From NCBI RefSeq assembly GCF_000373785.1, contig NZ_KB892377.1, forward strand, positions 522,934 to 586,933: 64,000 nt of DNA. The letters run 5' to 3'. Under the pieces are notes generated by a model. The model saw only the letters and a program-made list of their open reading frames with translations. It was not told the origin of the DNA and did no database searches. Positions 35,120 through 44,201 of the stretch are shown piece after piece (within the stretch, counting starts at the first letter, position 1; the number at the start of each line of letters is the position of its first letter). Position numbers and translations under genes: made by a program. The DNA comes from Erysipelothrix tonsillarum DSM 14972. Lineage in GTDB: Bacteria > Bacillota_I > Bacilli_A > Erysipelotrichales > Erysipelotrichaceae.

Positions 35120-35959
35120 CTATAATTCGCGACTCATCATTTCATCAATAATTATTTTCAGATTTCCATTTTCAATTTTCATTTCAGCTAGTAAATCTTT
35201 AATTCGTACAAAGTATGTTTCGGTGAGGTCTTGGGCACCTTCAATTCCCAATAAACTCACAACTGTAGTTTTATTTCGATCAGCATCACTCAAATTACTT
35301 TTACCAATTTCTTCCGAAGATTTTGTCACCTCTAATAAGTCGTCTTGGAATTGAAAAGCAACACCTAGAGTATATCCGAGGTCATGGGCTAAATGCTGAT
35401 AAGTAGCTTTGCCCGCAATTACTGCTGCCATTTCAAATGCAGCAGCAAATAAACATCCTGTCTTAAGTTGATAACAAGCGATTAAATCATCAATATGATC
35501 AATTCGATCATGAATATCCAGTTCTTGGCCTAGAATCATACCAATTGCGCCAGCATTTCGCGCCAAGATTTCAAGACACATAGCTTTGGTGTCCGAATCG
35601 AGTTGCGACTGAGACAAGGCCGTAAAGGCACCCGTTAAGAGTCCATCGCCCGCGAGAATCGCAACCCCTTCACCAAAAACTTTATGGTTCGTTGGTTTAA
35701 AACGTCTCACATCATCATCATCCATGGCCGGTAAATCATCATGAACCAGTGAATATGTATGAATCATTTCCAATGCGCAAGCAGGATACAACCCCTTTTT
35801 ATAATCCATTTCAAAATCATTTAACATTGCTAAAAGAAGCTGAGGACGCAATCGTTTCCCGCCACTCATAAGTGAATAAGTCATCGCCTCACGTACAATC
35901 GAATTTATTGGGTAGTAATCCATAATTGTCGCTAATACAGCATCTAATTCTCTAATCAT
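35120..35959 (-). CDS. ispA: Polyprenyl (farnesyl/geranylgeranyl) diphosphate synthase
   Basis: Condenses isopentenyl diphosphate with allylic diphosphates for lipid carriers. 279 residues; GGKRLRPQLL, the first aspartate-rich motif HDDLPAMDDDDVRR and the second FQFQDDLLE are intact. The residues before the first motif (MIHTYSLVHDD) fit a short-chain farnesyl-type enzyme. Overlaps xseB by 8 bp and is 12 bp upstream of the DXS-like gene. Confidence 0.94.
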   Translation of the reverse strand: MIRELDAVLATIMDYYPINSIVREAMTYSLMSGGKRLRPQLLLAMLNDFEMDYKKGLYPACALEMIHTYSLVHDDLPAMDDDDVRRFKPTNHKVFGEGVAILAGDGLLTGAFTALSQSQLDSDTKAMCLEILARNAGAIGMILGQELDIHDRIDHIDDLIACYQLKTGCLFAAAFEMAAVIAGKATYQHLAHDLGYTLGVAFQFQDDLLEVTKSSEEIGKSNLSDADRNKTTVVSLLGIEGAQDLTETYFVRIKDLLAEMKIENGNLKIIIDEMMSREL

Positions 35960-36161
35960 TGTTTTCCCCTTGGTGTTTCTGAACTAATTCTTTTACCTGG
36001 TTTTCATACCCGCTTAAGCGTTCTTGACATTGTTTCGATAAATTTAAGCCCTCTTCAAAAAGGGATATTGCCTTATCGAGGGGTAAACTATCTTTTTCTA
36101 ATTCATTTGCAATTTCAGCAAGACGTGCCATTGCAGTTTCGAAATTAAAATCCTTATTCAT
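35952..36161 (-). CDS. xseB: Exodeoxyribonuclease VII small subunit
   Basis: 69 residues of the XseB family: FETAMARLAEIANELEKDSLPLDKAISLFEEG, two helices that bind XseA. Overlaps xseA by 8 bp upstream and ispA downstream, so stoichiometry is probably set by coupled translation. Confidence 0.95.
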   Translation of the reverse strand: MNKDFNFETAMARLAEIANELEKDSLPLDKAISLFEEGLNLSKQCQERLSGYENQVKELVQKHQGENND

Positions 36162-37644
36162 CTTTGGACTCCTTACTAATGACCTGTGTTGTCACAATAC
36201 CGTCTTTAAATTCAAGTAACATCTCATCATTAATTTCAATAGATTCAGCTCGAAGTATATGTTCATTTCCAATACGCGGAATCACATAACCTTGATTTAA
36301 ATTCCTTTGGATTACATCGAGGGGTGAGCGATACTTTAATGACTTAAGTATATCGTTTAAACGCTCTTTTTTCAAGTTAATAACACGGGTTGCCTGTGCT
36401 AGAAAACGTTCATCAAACATTACAATCGAGCTTTCCACTTGATCAATATTTCGTTGAATAAACTGAGAAATCAAATCAAATCGCGAATCAATAGCATCCA
36501 TTTGGTGTTGTGATTTCACGACGCTTTGTTGAACCTGTAACGCAGATTCCCTTAGATTTTGATCGATTAAATTCTTTGCGTTGGTTATTCTCAAAATTAG
36601 GGAATTTTCCATCTGTTTATTGACAAGGTATAATGTTCTTTTTGATTCATCAAAAAGAACTTGCTGATGTGTTACCCGCATTGTTAATGTATCGAGTTTT
36701 TGTTGTTTACGTTCGATTAATAGTAATGGATCTTTGAGGGAACTGCTTTGAATTAAATTCGTTAAATCACCGAGACGACGAATATATTTATTACGGACTG
36801 CTAGATAGTATTGATTTTTATAATCGCGAATCACACCACTCAATTCAATCCAGTTTGGTGTTGCAGCTACTGCCGCAGCAGTCGGTGTAGCTGCACGATA
36901 GTCTGCAACAAAGTCAGAAAGCGTAACGTCACTTTCATGTCCGACCCCTGAGATAACAGGAATGTTACTTGCGAAAATAGCTTCAACAACCTCGGGCGTA
37001 TTAAAAGCCCACAAATCTTCAATCGATCCGCCCCCACGTCCAATTATGATCGTATCGACGCTTTCTGCTTGCGCTCTATGAAGTTGTTGAACTAAACTTT
37101 GTGTCGCAAATTCACCTTGCACATAAGCTAAGAGATCAACTTGTTGAGCAAGTGGCCAACGTTCATGTAAAGTCCGTGATATATCCGCATAAGCAGCACT
37201 ATTAGCGCCCACTATTACCGCAATACGATTCGGATATTTGGGAAGTGTTTTTTTATGTTTTACATCAAAATATCCACGATTCTCATAATCTTTTTTGAGT
37301 GCCTCAAATTGAATATAAAGATCTCCTAAGCCATCTAGATTCATCTTATCTGCATATATTTGTACAGTTCCTGTATCAGTATAAACTTCACAACGTCCAA
37401 AAATGACGACTTTATCGCCATCTTTTGGTTTAAACAAGACCTTACTTGCACTTCTTCGAAACATCGCACAATTTATTCTACTTTTGTCATCCTTTAGAGA
37501 AAAATAAAAATGCCCACTATGATGTGCTTTAAAATTCGAAAGCTCACCGACTAATGCGACATTCTTAAAAGAAGGATGTTGATCAATAACACCTTTTAAT
37601 TCATTAACAAATTCTGTAACCGTAATTACATCCTGAGTTATCAT
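36154..37644 (-). CDS. xseA: Exodeoxyribonuclease VII large subunit
   Basis: 496 residues. N-terminal OB-fold (about 1-100: VALVGELSNFKAHHSGHFYFSLKDD), a catalytic domain with IIIGRGGGSIEDLWAFN and ISGVGHESDVTLSDFVADYRAATPTAAA, and a long C-terminal coiled coil. Degrades single-stranded DNA together with XseB. Its start overlaps the nusB stop by 4 bp. Confidence 0.96.
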   Translation of the reverse strand: MITQDVITVTEFVNELKGVIDQHPSFKNVALVGELSNFKAHHSGHFYFSLKDDKSRINCAMFRRSASKVLFKPKDGDKVVIFGRCEVYTDTGTVQIYADKMNLDGLGDLYIQFEALKKDYENRGYFDVKHKKTLPKYPNRIAVIVGANSAAYADISRTLHERWPLAQQVDLLAYVQGEFATQSLVQQLHRAQAESVDTIIIGRGGGSIEDLWAFNTPEVVEAIFASNIPVISGVGHESDVTLSDFVADYRAATPTAAAVAATPNWIELSGVIRDYKNQYYLAVRNKYIRRLGDLTNLIQSSSLKDPLLLIERKQQKLDTLTMRVTHQQVLFDESKRTLYLVNKQMENSLILRITNAKNLIDQNLRESALQVQQSVVKSQHQMDAIDSRFDLISQFIQRNIDQVESSIVMFDERFLAQATRVINLKKERLNDILKSLKYRSPLDVIQRNLNQGYVIPRIGNEHILRAESIEINDEMLLEFKDGIVTTQVISKESKDE

Positions 37645-38045
37645 AATGCATCAATGACCCCATTTATCAATTTATATGATTCTTCATCTGAAAAATCCTT
37701 AGCGAGATTAACCGCCTCGTTAACAATAATAACTTTTTCTTGATAGCCGAGTTCTAACTCTGCACAAGCCATTAGAAGAATCGCTTGTTCAATGTACCCT
37801 AAACGATCGAAACGCCATTTTGTTAAATAGTGGTCGATTGCTCGTGAGTATATATCCTTTCGGGTTTCAACACTCATGACGACTTCTAACATTTCGTCTT
37901 TCAGATTGAAATGCGGGATAAATGTTCCCACTTCTGAAACAAATCGGTTATCTTCAAGAACTTCTTGCATCGGTTGCTCTCTCAAAAGATGAATATAAAT
38001 TGCTGACATTGCATTTTGTCGTTCGTTATATCGCGACATTACCAT
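37641..38045 (-). CDS. nusB: Transcription antitermination factor NusB
   Basis: 134-residue all-helical RNA-binding protein: RNERQNAMSAIYIHLL-like N-terminus (SRYNERQNAMSAIY), AILLMACAELELGYQEKVIIVNEAVNLAKDFSDEESYKLINGVID. The C-terminal motif is typical. GGAGGG is positioned seven bases before the ATG at 38045; an ATG two codons later is also possible. Works with NusA and NusE in rRNA antitermination. Confidence 0.93.
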   Translation of the reverse strand: MVMSRYNERQNAMSAIYIHLLREQPMQEVLEDNRFVSEVGTFIPHFNLKDEMLEVVMSVETRKDIYSRAIDHYLTKWRFDRLGYIEQAILLMACAELELGYQEKVIIVNEAVNLAKDFSDEESYKLINGVIDAL

Positions 38046-38083
38046 AAAAAACCCTCCACAGTAAAAGAAGCAGAGTCCTGCTT

Positions 38084-38413
38084 CTAATTAAACTTAAATC
38101 CAACAACATTGATATTGATTGAAGTATTACTAAAATCAACCATAAGTTCAATGTTACGTTGTAAATCGGTTTGTAGTGCTCGACATACTCGTTCCACATC
38201 TTTACCATATTTTACGCGTACTTTAAGATCTACATTTACATGACCATTTTCATTTGAAACGATCAATGATTTTTTCCCTGATCCATCTTCAAAGAAGATA
38301 GCATCATTTTCATTCACTGTAATCTGAACAATATGATTAATAACATTGTTCGAAATTGCAATTTGACCGAGACCCGTTGCCTCGTTTTGAATTAAGACAT
38401 ATTCATTTGACAT
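38084..38413 (-). CDS. Asp23/Gls24 family protein, YqhY-like
   Basis: About 109 residues of the alkaline-shock/Gls24 family (GQIAISNNVINHIVQITVNE, then VDLKVRVKYGKDVERVCRALQTDLQRNIELMVDFSNTSININVVGFKF). The ATG at 38413 has AGGTG seven bases upstream and is preferred over the GTG at 38422. It is first in the nusB operon, the place of yqhY in Bacillus, where the gene is tied to lipid homeostasis. A second family member lies at 58597. Confidence 0.9.
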   Translation of the reverse strand: MSNEYVLIQNEATGLGQIAISNNVINHIVQITVNENDAIFFEDGSGKKSLIVSNENGHVNVDLKVRVKYGKDVERVCRALQTDLQRNIELMVDFSNTSININVVGFKFN

Positions 38414-38433
38414 ATTTATCACCTACTAAACTA

Positions 38434-38444
38434 ATTATAACAGA
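38434..38444 (-). promoter_or_regulatory. Extended -10 promoter of the nusB-deoB operon
   Basis: On the - strand TGTTATAAT is a perfect extended -10 (TGn plus TATAAT at 38439-38434). No good -35 was found. The start would give a 5' leader of only ~15 nt before the YqhY-like ATG. Confidence 0.65.
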
Positions 38445-38488
38445 AAAAAAATCTAAACAAAAGCATGAACACTGAAAGGATTGTCTAA

Positions 38489-38671
38489 AATCAATTTGAA
38501 AGAACTAATTTAGATATTTCAGTGAAAGCTTTAGTACCTAAAATTCAATTCCAATCCTATTTTAACATATTGATACACATTCCGGTGATGCAATCACGAT
38601 TGCATGATGAAATCGATAAAATGACACAAGCTTTACTACAGACTCAAGATATCTTTACGAACTCGCCTTAA
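38489..38671 (+). pseudogene. Possible decayed coding remnant, 60 open codons on the + strand
   Basis: Between two - strand genes lies a 60-codon stretch open on the + strand, ending with TAA at 38669-38671 and overlapping the DUF4303 gene end by 17 bp. It reads like protein (LVPKIQFQSYFNILIHIPVMQ, then an amphipathic DEIDKMTQALLQTQDIF), but has no start with a ribosome-binding site and an upstream stop. Family not recognised. It may be chance. Confidence 0.25.
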
Positions 38672-39188
38672 CGTTTAATTTCTTTCGTTCAATTTTTTGC
38701 ATTCTTTGAAGCGAGGTAAGATAAGTATCGTCTTCAGATTTACATAGAACAGTAAACATAGAACATTTAGGGATTTTTCTAAATTGTTGTGTTGTTTTAA
38801 AATCTAACAAAATCATTGCGATTGTTTCAAGATATAATTCATAGTTATTAACGAAATAATGATTATAGAGTGTTTCATCTAACGGACACATTGAGGCAAA
38901 AGCCTGATAATGCCATTCGCTTGTGGTAAATCGCAAAGCTTCTACAGCTTCAGGTTCATCAAAACGATTATCATCAGCTTGATTGCGGTATTGTAATAAC
39001 TTTTTCTTAAAATCAAAATAAGTATTCAAAGAAAGACTCAACATTCCTGATAACGGATTCACATCGATGGCTAGAGCATAAAATTCCATGCCAGGATTGT
39101 CTTCTAAAAAATGATCGAGATTATTTTCTAAAAATAATACTGTTTCTTTTTTTAAATTTGCAATTGCAGTCCGTTTACTTACAACCAT
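38655..39188 (-). CDS. DUF4303-like protein
   Basis: 177 residues, soluble, no signal peptide. The pattern EFYALAIDVNPLSGMLSLSLNTYFDFKKKL and the EWHYQAFASM segment resemble DUF4303 proteins, some of which are predicted immunity or polymorphic-toxin-associated proteins. No toxin gene is adjacent. GGAGGGG lies before the ATG; the gene follows rsmF by 18 bp and probably ends that operon. Function unknown. Confidence 0.55.
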   Translation of the reverse strand: MVVSKRTAIANLKKETVLFLENNLDHFLEDNPGMEFYALAIDVNPLSGMLSLSLNTYFDFKKKLLQYRNQADDNRFDEPEAVEALRFTTSEWHYQAFASMCPLDETLYNHYFVNNYELYLETIAMILLDFKTTQQFRKIPKCSMFTVLCKSEDDTYLTSLQRMQKIERKKLNVKASS

Positions 39189-39206
39189 ACAACCCCTCCT
39201 CTTTAC

Positions 39207-40502
39207 TTAATAACGATCAAATTTATTTCGTAAACCTTTTGGATAACGGTTATTGCCTTTTTTTCCGTCTCCCTTAACAAAGCCCAGTGCATGACCCTCA
39301 AATGTCACACAATGAATGCCTCGAATTGGTGTTTCAATAGGATGACCATATAGGTAACGATATGCTGTTTCTAAGTCAACTTCAATATGCTCGAAATCAT
39401 GATAAAAACTTACCGATTGTGCCAATGTATGACTATATTCAATACGGTTTTTCTTGAGTTCTCCCATAAAGACACCATCGCGTGTGATGCGAAGCGGAAG
39501 ATCTAAAAAGCCACGATTTTTTAATCCATAGAGCTTATCGCCTCTCTCGACAATATTACACATTATCTTACGATCAAAGCAATCGTATTTTCGAGGTTGA
39601 TGCGGTGTAAATTTCAAGTGATTACGCGTGCTATCTGCTTTGTGAATTCGTATTCGAGCAATAAAGTGGCCTTCACCATCGGCGGAAGGAAAATAACGAG
39701 CAACCTTGTTTGTCAGGCCTTGATAACCATCATTTTTTTGTAGCAAATCAACCGGTTCCAAACTACACTGAGGGTGATTTTCTAAAAAATCAAGAATCAC
39801 CGCTTCATTTTCATGGAAATTCAAGGTACAGGTAGAATAAACAACAACGCCACCATCGACACATGCTTTAAAAGCATTTTCAAGTAACTGTTTCTGAAGC
39901 GTACTTAATCGAATTGCTTCAGTAGATTTATACTCCAAGGCAAAATCTGGCGTGCGACGATAGAGTCCTTCACCACTACAAGGTGCATCCAAAAGAACTT
40001 TATCAAAAGTATTTTCAAGAATTTGAACCAGGTCATCAGTATCCATTTGTGTAACAGCACCGCGTTCGGAACCCCACCGATCATAGTTATGTTGTAATTT
40101 AATGTTACGCTTACCGTCAATCTCATTACTAATAAGAAAACCGGATTCCAAATTACTCAATATTTGGGTTGTTTTCCCCCCCGGTGCAGCACACAAATCT
40201 AAAACAATGTCACTTGGGGAAACACTCAAAGCTGTAACGGGTGTTGTAGCAGTTGGATCTTGAATATAATAGCATCCCGCATGACTCAAAGGATGTGTAA
40301 CCGTTTTTGCATAGTCATCCGGTATCAGTAGTGTTGGATCAATTCGAGAAGGTACACCCGAAAATGGAAGCACACATGGCTTGAGCGGGTTTAATCGCAG
40401 CCCGTGAACCGATTCCATGGTATAAGCCTCAACAATTTTTTGATATAAATCTTCACCGAAAGATTCAATGAGCATTTTTTTGTAATCATCGGTTAATTTC
40501 AT
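39207..40502 (-). CDS. RsmF-like rRNA cytosine-C5 methyltransferase (RsmB/NOP family)
   Basis: 431 residues. SAM motif VLDLCAAPGGKTTQIL, LLDAPCSGEGLYRR (first catalytic Cys), YSTCTLNFHENE (second catalytic Cys). The C-terminal ~150 residues fit the PUA-like RNA-binding part of RsmF proteins (GIHCVTFEGHALGFVKGDGKKGNNRYPKGLR). Overlaps ribF by 17 bp with only a weak ribosome-binding site, so translation is likely coupled. Confidence 0.92.
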   Translation of the reverse strand: MKLTDDYKKMLIESFGEDLYQKIVEAYTMESVHGLRLNPLKPCVLPFSGVPSRIDPTLLIPDDYAKTVTHPLSHAGCYYIQDPTATTPVTALSVSPSDIVLDLCAAPGGKTTQILSNLESGFLISNEIDGKRNIKLQHNYDRWGSERGAVTQMDTDDLVQILENTFDKVLLDAPCSGEGLYRRTPDFALEYKSTEAIRLSTLQKQLLENAFKACVDGGVVVYSTCTLNFHENEAVILDFLENHPQCSLEPVDLLQKNDGYQGLTNKVARYFPSADGEGHFIARIRIHKADSTRNHLKFTPHQPRKYDCFDRKIMCNIVERGDKLYGLKNRGFLDLPLRITRDGVFMGELKKNRIEYSHTLAQSVSFYHDFEHIEVDLETAYRYLYGHPIETPIRGIHCVTFEGHALGFVKGDGKKGNNRYPKGLRNKFDRY

Positions 40503-41424
40503 CTAATATTTTTCTCGCTTCTCTTACATCTTGGTGCATTTGTTCAACAAGTTCATCAATTGAATCAAATTTTAATTCATCACGTAAACGCTTAATAAAA
40601 GATTGCTTGATGATTTCACCATAGATCACTTCATCAAAATCAAGAATATATGTCTCAATCGATAAATGTTCAGTTGTGTTAAATGTTGGATTGTGACCAA
40701 TATTCATGACAGATTGGTAAATCTTCCCTTTCACTTCAACATAGCCTGCATACACACCTTGTTTTGGAATAACATACTCATCGACAACATCCATATTTGC
40801 AGTGGGAAATCCAATCTCTCGCCCACGATGTTGTCCGCCAATGACAAAGCCGCTAATAGTATAGGGGCGGCCTAACAAATGGTTTGCTTGTTCGATATTC
40901 CCATTCAAAATGGCCTGTGTAATGGCAGTAGTTCCGATTTTTTGTTCATTCACACGGTCTAAAGCTACCACGTGAGTATCAAAATAATAATGTCCATATT
41001 TTTTCAAATCCTCAATAGTTCCCTTACCTCGATAACCAAATTTATAATCTGCGCCACAAATGAGCGTTTTAACATTCAAAGGGACTAGAATTTTTTCAAT
41101 AAAATCAACGGGTGAAAGTTTTGATAAGTCTTTGGTGAATTCAATCGTAATTAAATAATCTATTCCAAGTGACTCAGCAAGACGAACTTTTTCTTTGATG
41201 GGTGTAAGATGCTTCACGTGTGTTTTGTTATGAATTACCGTCCACGGATCGGGATCAAACGTAATCAAAGCGGTCTCAAGTTCTTTTTCAGCCGCAATCT
41301 TTCTTGCCTCTTCGATCAAAATTTGGTGACCACGATGTAACCCATCAAAATAACCAATACATGCTGCTAATTGATGTTCATTGCGATACAGTTGTAAATA
41401 ATCTCTTATTGTTATTTGTTTCAT
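40486..41424 (-). CDS. ribF: Bifunctional riboflavin kinase/FAD synthetase RibF
   Basis: 312 residues. N-terminal FAD synthetase with the nucleotidyl transfer motif IGYFDGLHRGHQILIE and ICGADYKFGYRGKGT; C-terminal kinase with RPYTISGFVIGGQHRGREIGFPTANM. Makes FMN and FAD from riboflavin. ATG at 41424 overlaps the truB stop (TAATG), and AGAGGA lies eight bases before it; an upstream TTG is less likely. Confidence 0.95.
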   Translation of the reverse strand: MKQITIRDYLQLYRNEHQLAACIGYFDGLHRGHQILIEEARKIAAEKELETALITFDPDPWTVIHNKTHVKHLTPIKEKVRLAESLGIDYLITIEFTKDLSKLSPVDFIEKILVPLNVKTLICGADYKFGYRGKGTIEDLKKYGHYYFDTHVVALDRVNEQKIGTTAITQAILNGNIEQANHLLGRPYTISGFVIGGQHRGREIGFPTANMDVVDEYVIPKQGVYAGYVEVKGKIYQSVMNIGHNPTFNTTEHLSIETYILDFDEVIYGEIIKQSFIKRLRDELKFDSIDELVEQMHQDVREARKILDEINR

Positions 41425-42257
41425 TACCAAAGTCCTCTAATTGATTTAAATGTAGTTTCTTTTTCACGTTCGTATACAGCATAGTACGTTCCAGTATCAA
41501 TCAGTACGCGATCTTCATCTATACTCAATTTCAACCTTTTACCATTTTTAACATAATCTTCCATACGAGGGTTCACAATTTTAGGTAACGCAATGGTATC
41601 CTTCACAGATATCAATGGGATATCTGGAGTTAAACTTTCTAACGTATACGCATCTTCAATCCGATACGGACCTACTTGCTCACGCTCTAACGAGGACATC
41701 GTGCCGATAGTTCCCAATTGTTCACCAATATCTTCACAGAGGGTTCGGATATAGGTCCCATTCGAGACAAATGCTCGAAACTCAATTTCATCACCAACAA
41801 TACTAAGCAATTCAAGTTTATAAATCGTTATCTCTGTATAAAGTTGTTTCACTTCTTCTTGATTGAATACATATTCATACGATTTTTTACCATCGATTTT
41901 TTTGGCAGATACTTTCGGTACACGCTGCGTTTGCGGACCCATCAAGCGTTCAAAACATTCCAGCACATCTTTCTCCGTAAAATCGGGTACCGCCGCCTCT
42001 TGCTCAACCAAACCCCATATATCGCCGGTTGACGTTTTGATTCCAAGTTTACATTTACCCCGATACGTTTTGTCATCGAGTCCTAAGTAAGGAAGTGCCT
42101 TGGTTGCCTGATTAATAGCCAACACTAGTACGCCCGTTGCCATTGGGTCCAAGGTGCCACTATGCCCTACTTTTACTTTTAATAATTTTCGCACTTTCGC
42201 TACCACATCAAAGGATGTCATTTCCTGTGGTTTATTGATACATAAGATACCGTTCAT
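41424..42257 (-). CDS. truB: tRNA pseudouridine-55 synthase TruB
   Basis: 277 residues. GILCINKPQEMTSFDVVAKVRK, the catalytic GHSGTLDPMATGVLVLAI (Asp nucleophile) and TYIRTLCEDIGEQLG are intact. Modifies U55 in the T loop of tRNAs. First gene of the truB-ribF-rsmF-DUF4303 operon. Confidence 0.96.
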   Translation of the reverse strand: MNGILCINKPQEMTSFDVVAKVRKLLKVKVGHSGTLDPMATGVLVLAINQATKALPYLGLDDKTYRGKCKLGIKTSTGDIWGLVEQEAAVPDFTEKDVLECFERLMGPQTQRVPKVSAKKIDGKKSYEYVFNQEEVKQLYTEITIYKLELLSIVGDEIEFRAFVSNGTYIRTLCEDIGEQLGTIGTMSSLEREQVGPYRIEDAYTLESLTPDIPLISVKDTIALPKIVNPRMEDYVKNGKRLKLSIDEDRVLIDTGTYYAVYEREKETTFKSIRGLW

Positions 42258-42280
42258 AAGAACCTCATTTCTACCTATAA

Positions 42281-42308
42281 ATTATATAGGTTTTTCACAA
42301 TTAGTCAA
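42281..42308 (-). promoter_or_regulatory. truB operon promoter
   Basis: On the - strand TTGACT (42308-42303), 16-bp spacer, TATAAT (42286-42281). It is back to back with the promoter of the lysine riboswitch, with 8 bp between the two -35 boxes. Confidence 0.85.
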
Positions 42309-42316
42309 AACCAAAC

Positions 42317-42344
42317 TTGACTTAATTTCACTGAGTGATATGAT
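42317..42344 (+). promoter_or_regulatory. Promoter of the lysine-transport operon
   Basis: TTGACT (42317-42322), 16-bp spacer, TATGAT (42339-42344) with TGA before it, an extended -10. It lies about 15 bp before the riboswitch. Confidence 0.85.
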
Positions 42345-42357
42345 TAATCTATTAAAA

Positions 42358-42523
42358 GACAATATTAGAGGTAGCGATGCAGATTAGTATGTATTGGAGC
42401 TTGCAAGCTTTGAAGGTACAAAAAGGCAACCATCGCCGAACGGCACAAACCGCAAGTTTTTGCTGTGGGGTTATAGGGAACACCTATGACACTCCTTCCT
42501 TCGTGAAGTGGAGCTAGACTATC
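42358..42523 (+). ncRNA. Lysine riboswitch (L box)
   Basis: The conserved blocks of the L box occur in order: TTAGAGGTAGCGATG, AGTATG, AAAAAGGC, ATCGCCGAA, TTTGCTGTGGGG, ATAGG/CCTAT, TGACACTCC, GTGGAGCTAGACTATC. GCGATG (P2 5' strand) pairs exactly with CATCGC. GCTAGA near the 3' end (42513-42518) is complementary to TCTAGC (42543-42548) inside the terminator hairpin, which provides an antiterminator. Lysine should reduce transcription of the transporter genes. Confidence 0.9.
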
Positions 42524-42536
42524 CTTATTTCAATTT

Positions 42537-42560
42537 GGGACCTCTAGCGTGGGTCTTTTT
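42537..42560 (+). terminator. Riboswitch-controlled terminator
   Basis: GGGACC (42538-42543 region) pairs with GGGTCT (42551-42556) followed by TTTTATTTT. The stem is short and contains G-U pairs, as expected for a conditional terminator. Confidence 0.65.
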
Positions 42561-42585
42561 ATTTTATATTAGGAGGAGACATGTT

Positions 42586-44199
42586 ATGAAAAGCAAAAAC
42601 ATGAAAAAGACATTGATTTTTTTCTTAGCACTTTTAGCCTTAACAGGTTGTAGCAGCACCGGTCATCGACAGGATGATTTAGTAGTAGGAATGGAATGTA
42701 ATTACGCACCTTTTAACTGGACACAATCAAGCCAGACAGAATTTACAGAACCCCTTCCCGATGGGAATAGTTACTGTGATGGATATGATGTACAAATGGC
42801 ACGTCATATTGCTAAAGAACTTGATCGAAATTTAGTCATCAAAGATCATGCAGTTTTTAAAGGCTTATTAGAATCTGCAAAAGTTGGGGATATTGACTTG
42901 ATCATCGCCGGAATGACAAATACTGAAGAACGTCGTCAGGAAGTCGATTTTACGGATGTTTACTATACAAGTCAAATGGTTCTTGTAACTAAAAAAGATA
43001 GTCCTTATGCCAATGCTACATCACTTAATGATTTAGAGGGTGCCCATGTTTCCGCTCAAATCGGAACCATGCATGACCAACTCGTCGATCAAATTCCATC
43101 TGTTAAACATGGTGTGCCGCTTGAATCATTCCCATTTTTAACAACAGCAGTAAATAATAATGCTATTGACGCGTTTGTATCTGAAAAACCAGTGGCGCTT
43201 GCGATCACAAGCAGCAATCCCAATTTATCTATTATTGAATTTGAGGAAAATTATGGTTTTATCGTAGATGAAGAAGAAGTTACTGTTTCTATAGGACTTG
43301 CCAAAGGGAATGATGAATTGTTAAATCAAGTGAATGATGCTCTTAGCAAAATCACTCCAGAACAACGTGACATCATGATGGCTGAAGCAATTCAACGTCA
43401 ACCAAGCTCAAGTGAGGATTCAAGTAAGTTAATGCCCAGCGGGTTCTTTGCTGGTGTTGGTTTTTTAATTAAAAATAATTGGAAGTTATTCCTAAATGGT
43501 TTGGGAGTTACCCTGCTCATTGCACTAACCGGTACGACATTCGGTTTAATTATCGGACTATTTATCGCCGGCTTACGCCAAGTTAAAATAACACCACGCG
43601 ATAATGGCATCACTCGCATCCTGAAACGCACAATGAATTTCATCGTTTCCGCCTATGTACAATATCTACGTGGTACACCAATGATGGTTCAAGGTATTTT
43701 AATCTACTACGGTTTACGTGGATTAGAGGTAGCAATTTCACCTTTAACCGCCGGGATTATTATTATATCAATTAATACATCTGCCTATATGTCCGAAATT
43801 ATTCGTGCCGGAATTCAAGCAATCGATAAAGGACAAAATGAAGCAGCACGATCATTAGGTATGACTGAGTCTCAGACATTGAGATACGTAATTTTACCTC
43901 AAGCGATTCGAAACGCAATCCCTGCTATCGGGAATGAATTCGTAGTTAATATTAAAGATTCATCCGTACTGAATGTAATTACTGTATCTGAACTTTTCTT
44001 CCAAGGTAATCGCCTTACTGGAATATACTATCGTCAGATGGAACCGTTCTTTATTGTATCGCTGATTTATCTTGTTCTAACAATTTGTTCAACGCAAATA
44101 TTAAATCTTATTGAAAAACGTATGGATGCACCCAAAGGAAGTTATCCTGCATCGGTAACTCACAAAATTCACTTTGAGAATAAAGAAGGAGGTAACTAA
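42586..44199 (+). CDS. Lysine-type ABC transporter: substrate-binding domain fused to permease
   Basis: 537 residues. Lipoprotein signal with lipobox LALTGCSS (cleavage before C22), then an SBP_bac_3 binding domain (about 30-290: [38 protein letters not shown]), then a HisM-type permease domain with about five membrane segments and the EAA loop [28 protein letters not shown]. The ATG at 42586 follows AGGAGG by nine bases; an upstream start at 42508 falls in the riboswitch and is rejected. Lysine is inferred from the riboswitch; family members also carry other polar amino acids. Confidence 0.88.
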   Translation: MKSKNMKKTLIFFLALLALTGCSSTGHRQDDLVVGMECNYAPFNWTQSSQTEFTEPLPDGNSYCDGYDVQMARHIAKELDRNLVIKDHAVFKGLLESAKVGDIDLIIAGMTNTEERRQEVDFTDVYYTSQMVLVTKKDSPYANATSLNDLEGAHVSAQIGTMHDQLVDQIPSVKHGVPLESFPFLTTAVNNNAIDAFVSEKPVALAITSSNPNLSIIEFEENYGFIVDEEEVTVSIGLAKGNDELLNQVNDALSKITPEQRDIMMAEAIQRQPSSSEDSSKLMPSGFFAGVGFLIKNNWKLFLNGLGVTLLIALTGTTFGLIIGLFIAGLRQVKITPRDNGITRILKRTMNFIVSAYVQYLRGTPMMVQGILIYYGLRGLEVAISPLTAGIIIISINTSAYMSEIIRAGIQAIDKGQNEAARSLGMTESQTLRYVILPQAIRNAIPAIGNEFVVNIKDSSVLNVITVSELFFQGNRLTGIYYRQMEPFFIVSLIYLVLTICSTQILNLIEKRMDAPKGSYPASVTHKIHFENKEGGN

Positions 44200-44201
44200 T
44201 C

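Noticed and set aside
38026-38208. 60-residue ORF on the - strand between nusB and the Asp23 gene
   Set aside because: It is another frame of the Asp23-like gene with no ribosome-binding site.
41718-42032. 104-residue + strand ORF
   Set aside because: It is the antisense of truB, Phe/Ile/Arg-rich like other antisense shadows, with no initiation signals.
42508-42585. 26 extra N-terminal codons on the lysine transporter fusion
   Set aside because: They lie in the riboswitch and terminator and would place residues before a clean lipoprotein signal; AGGAGG points to 42586.
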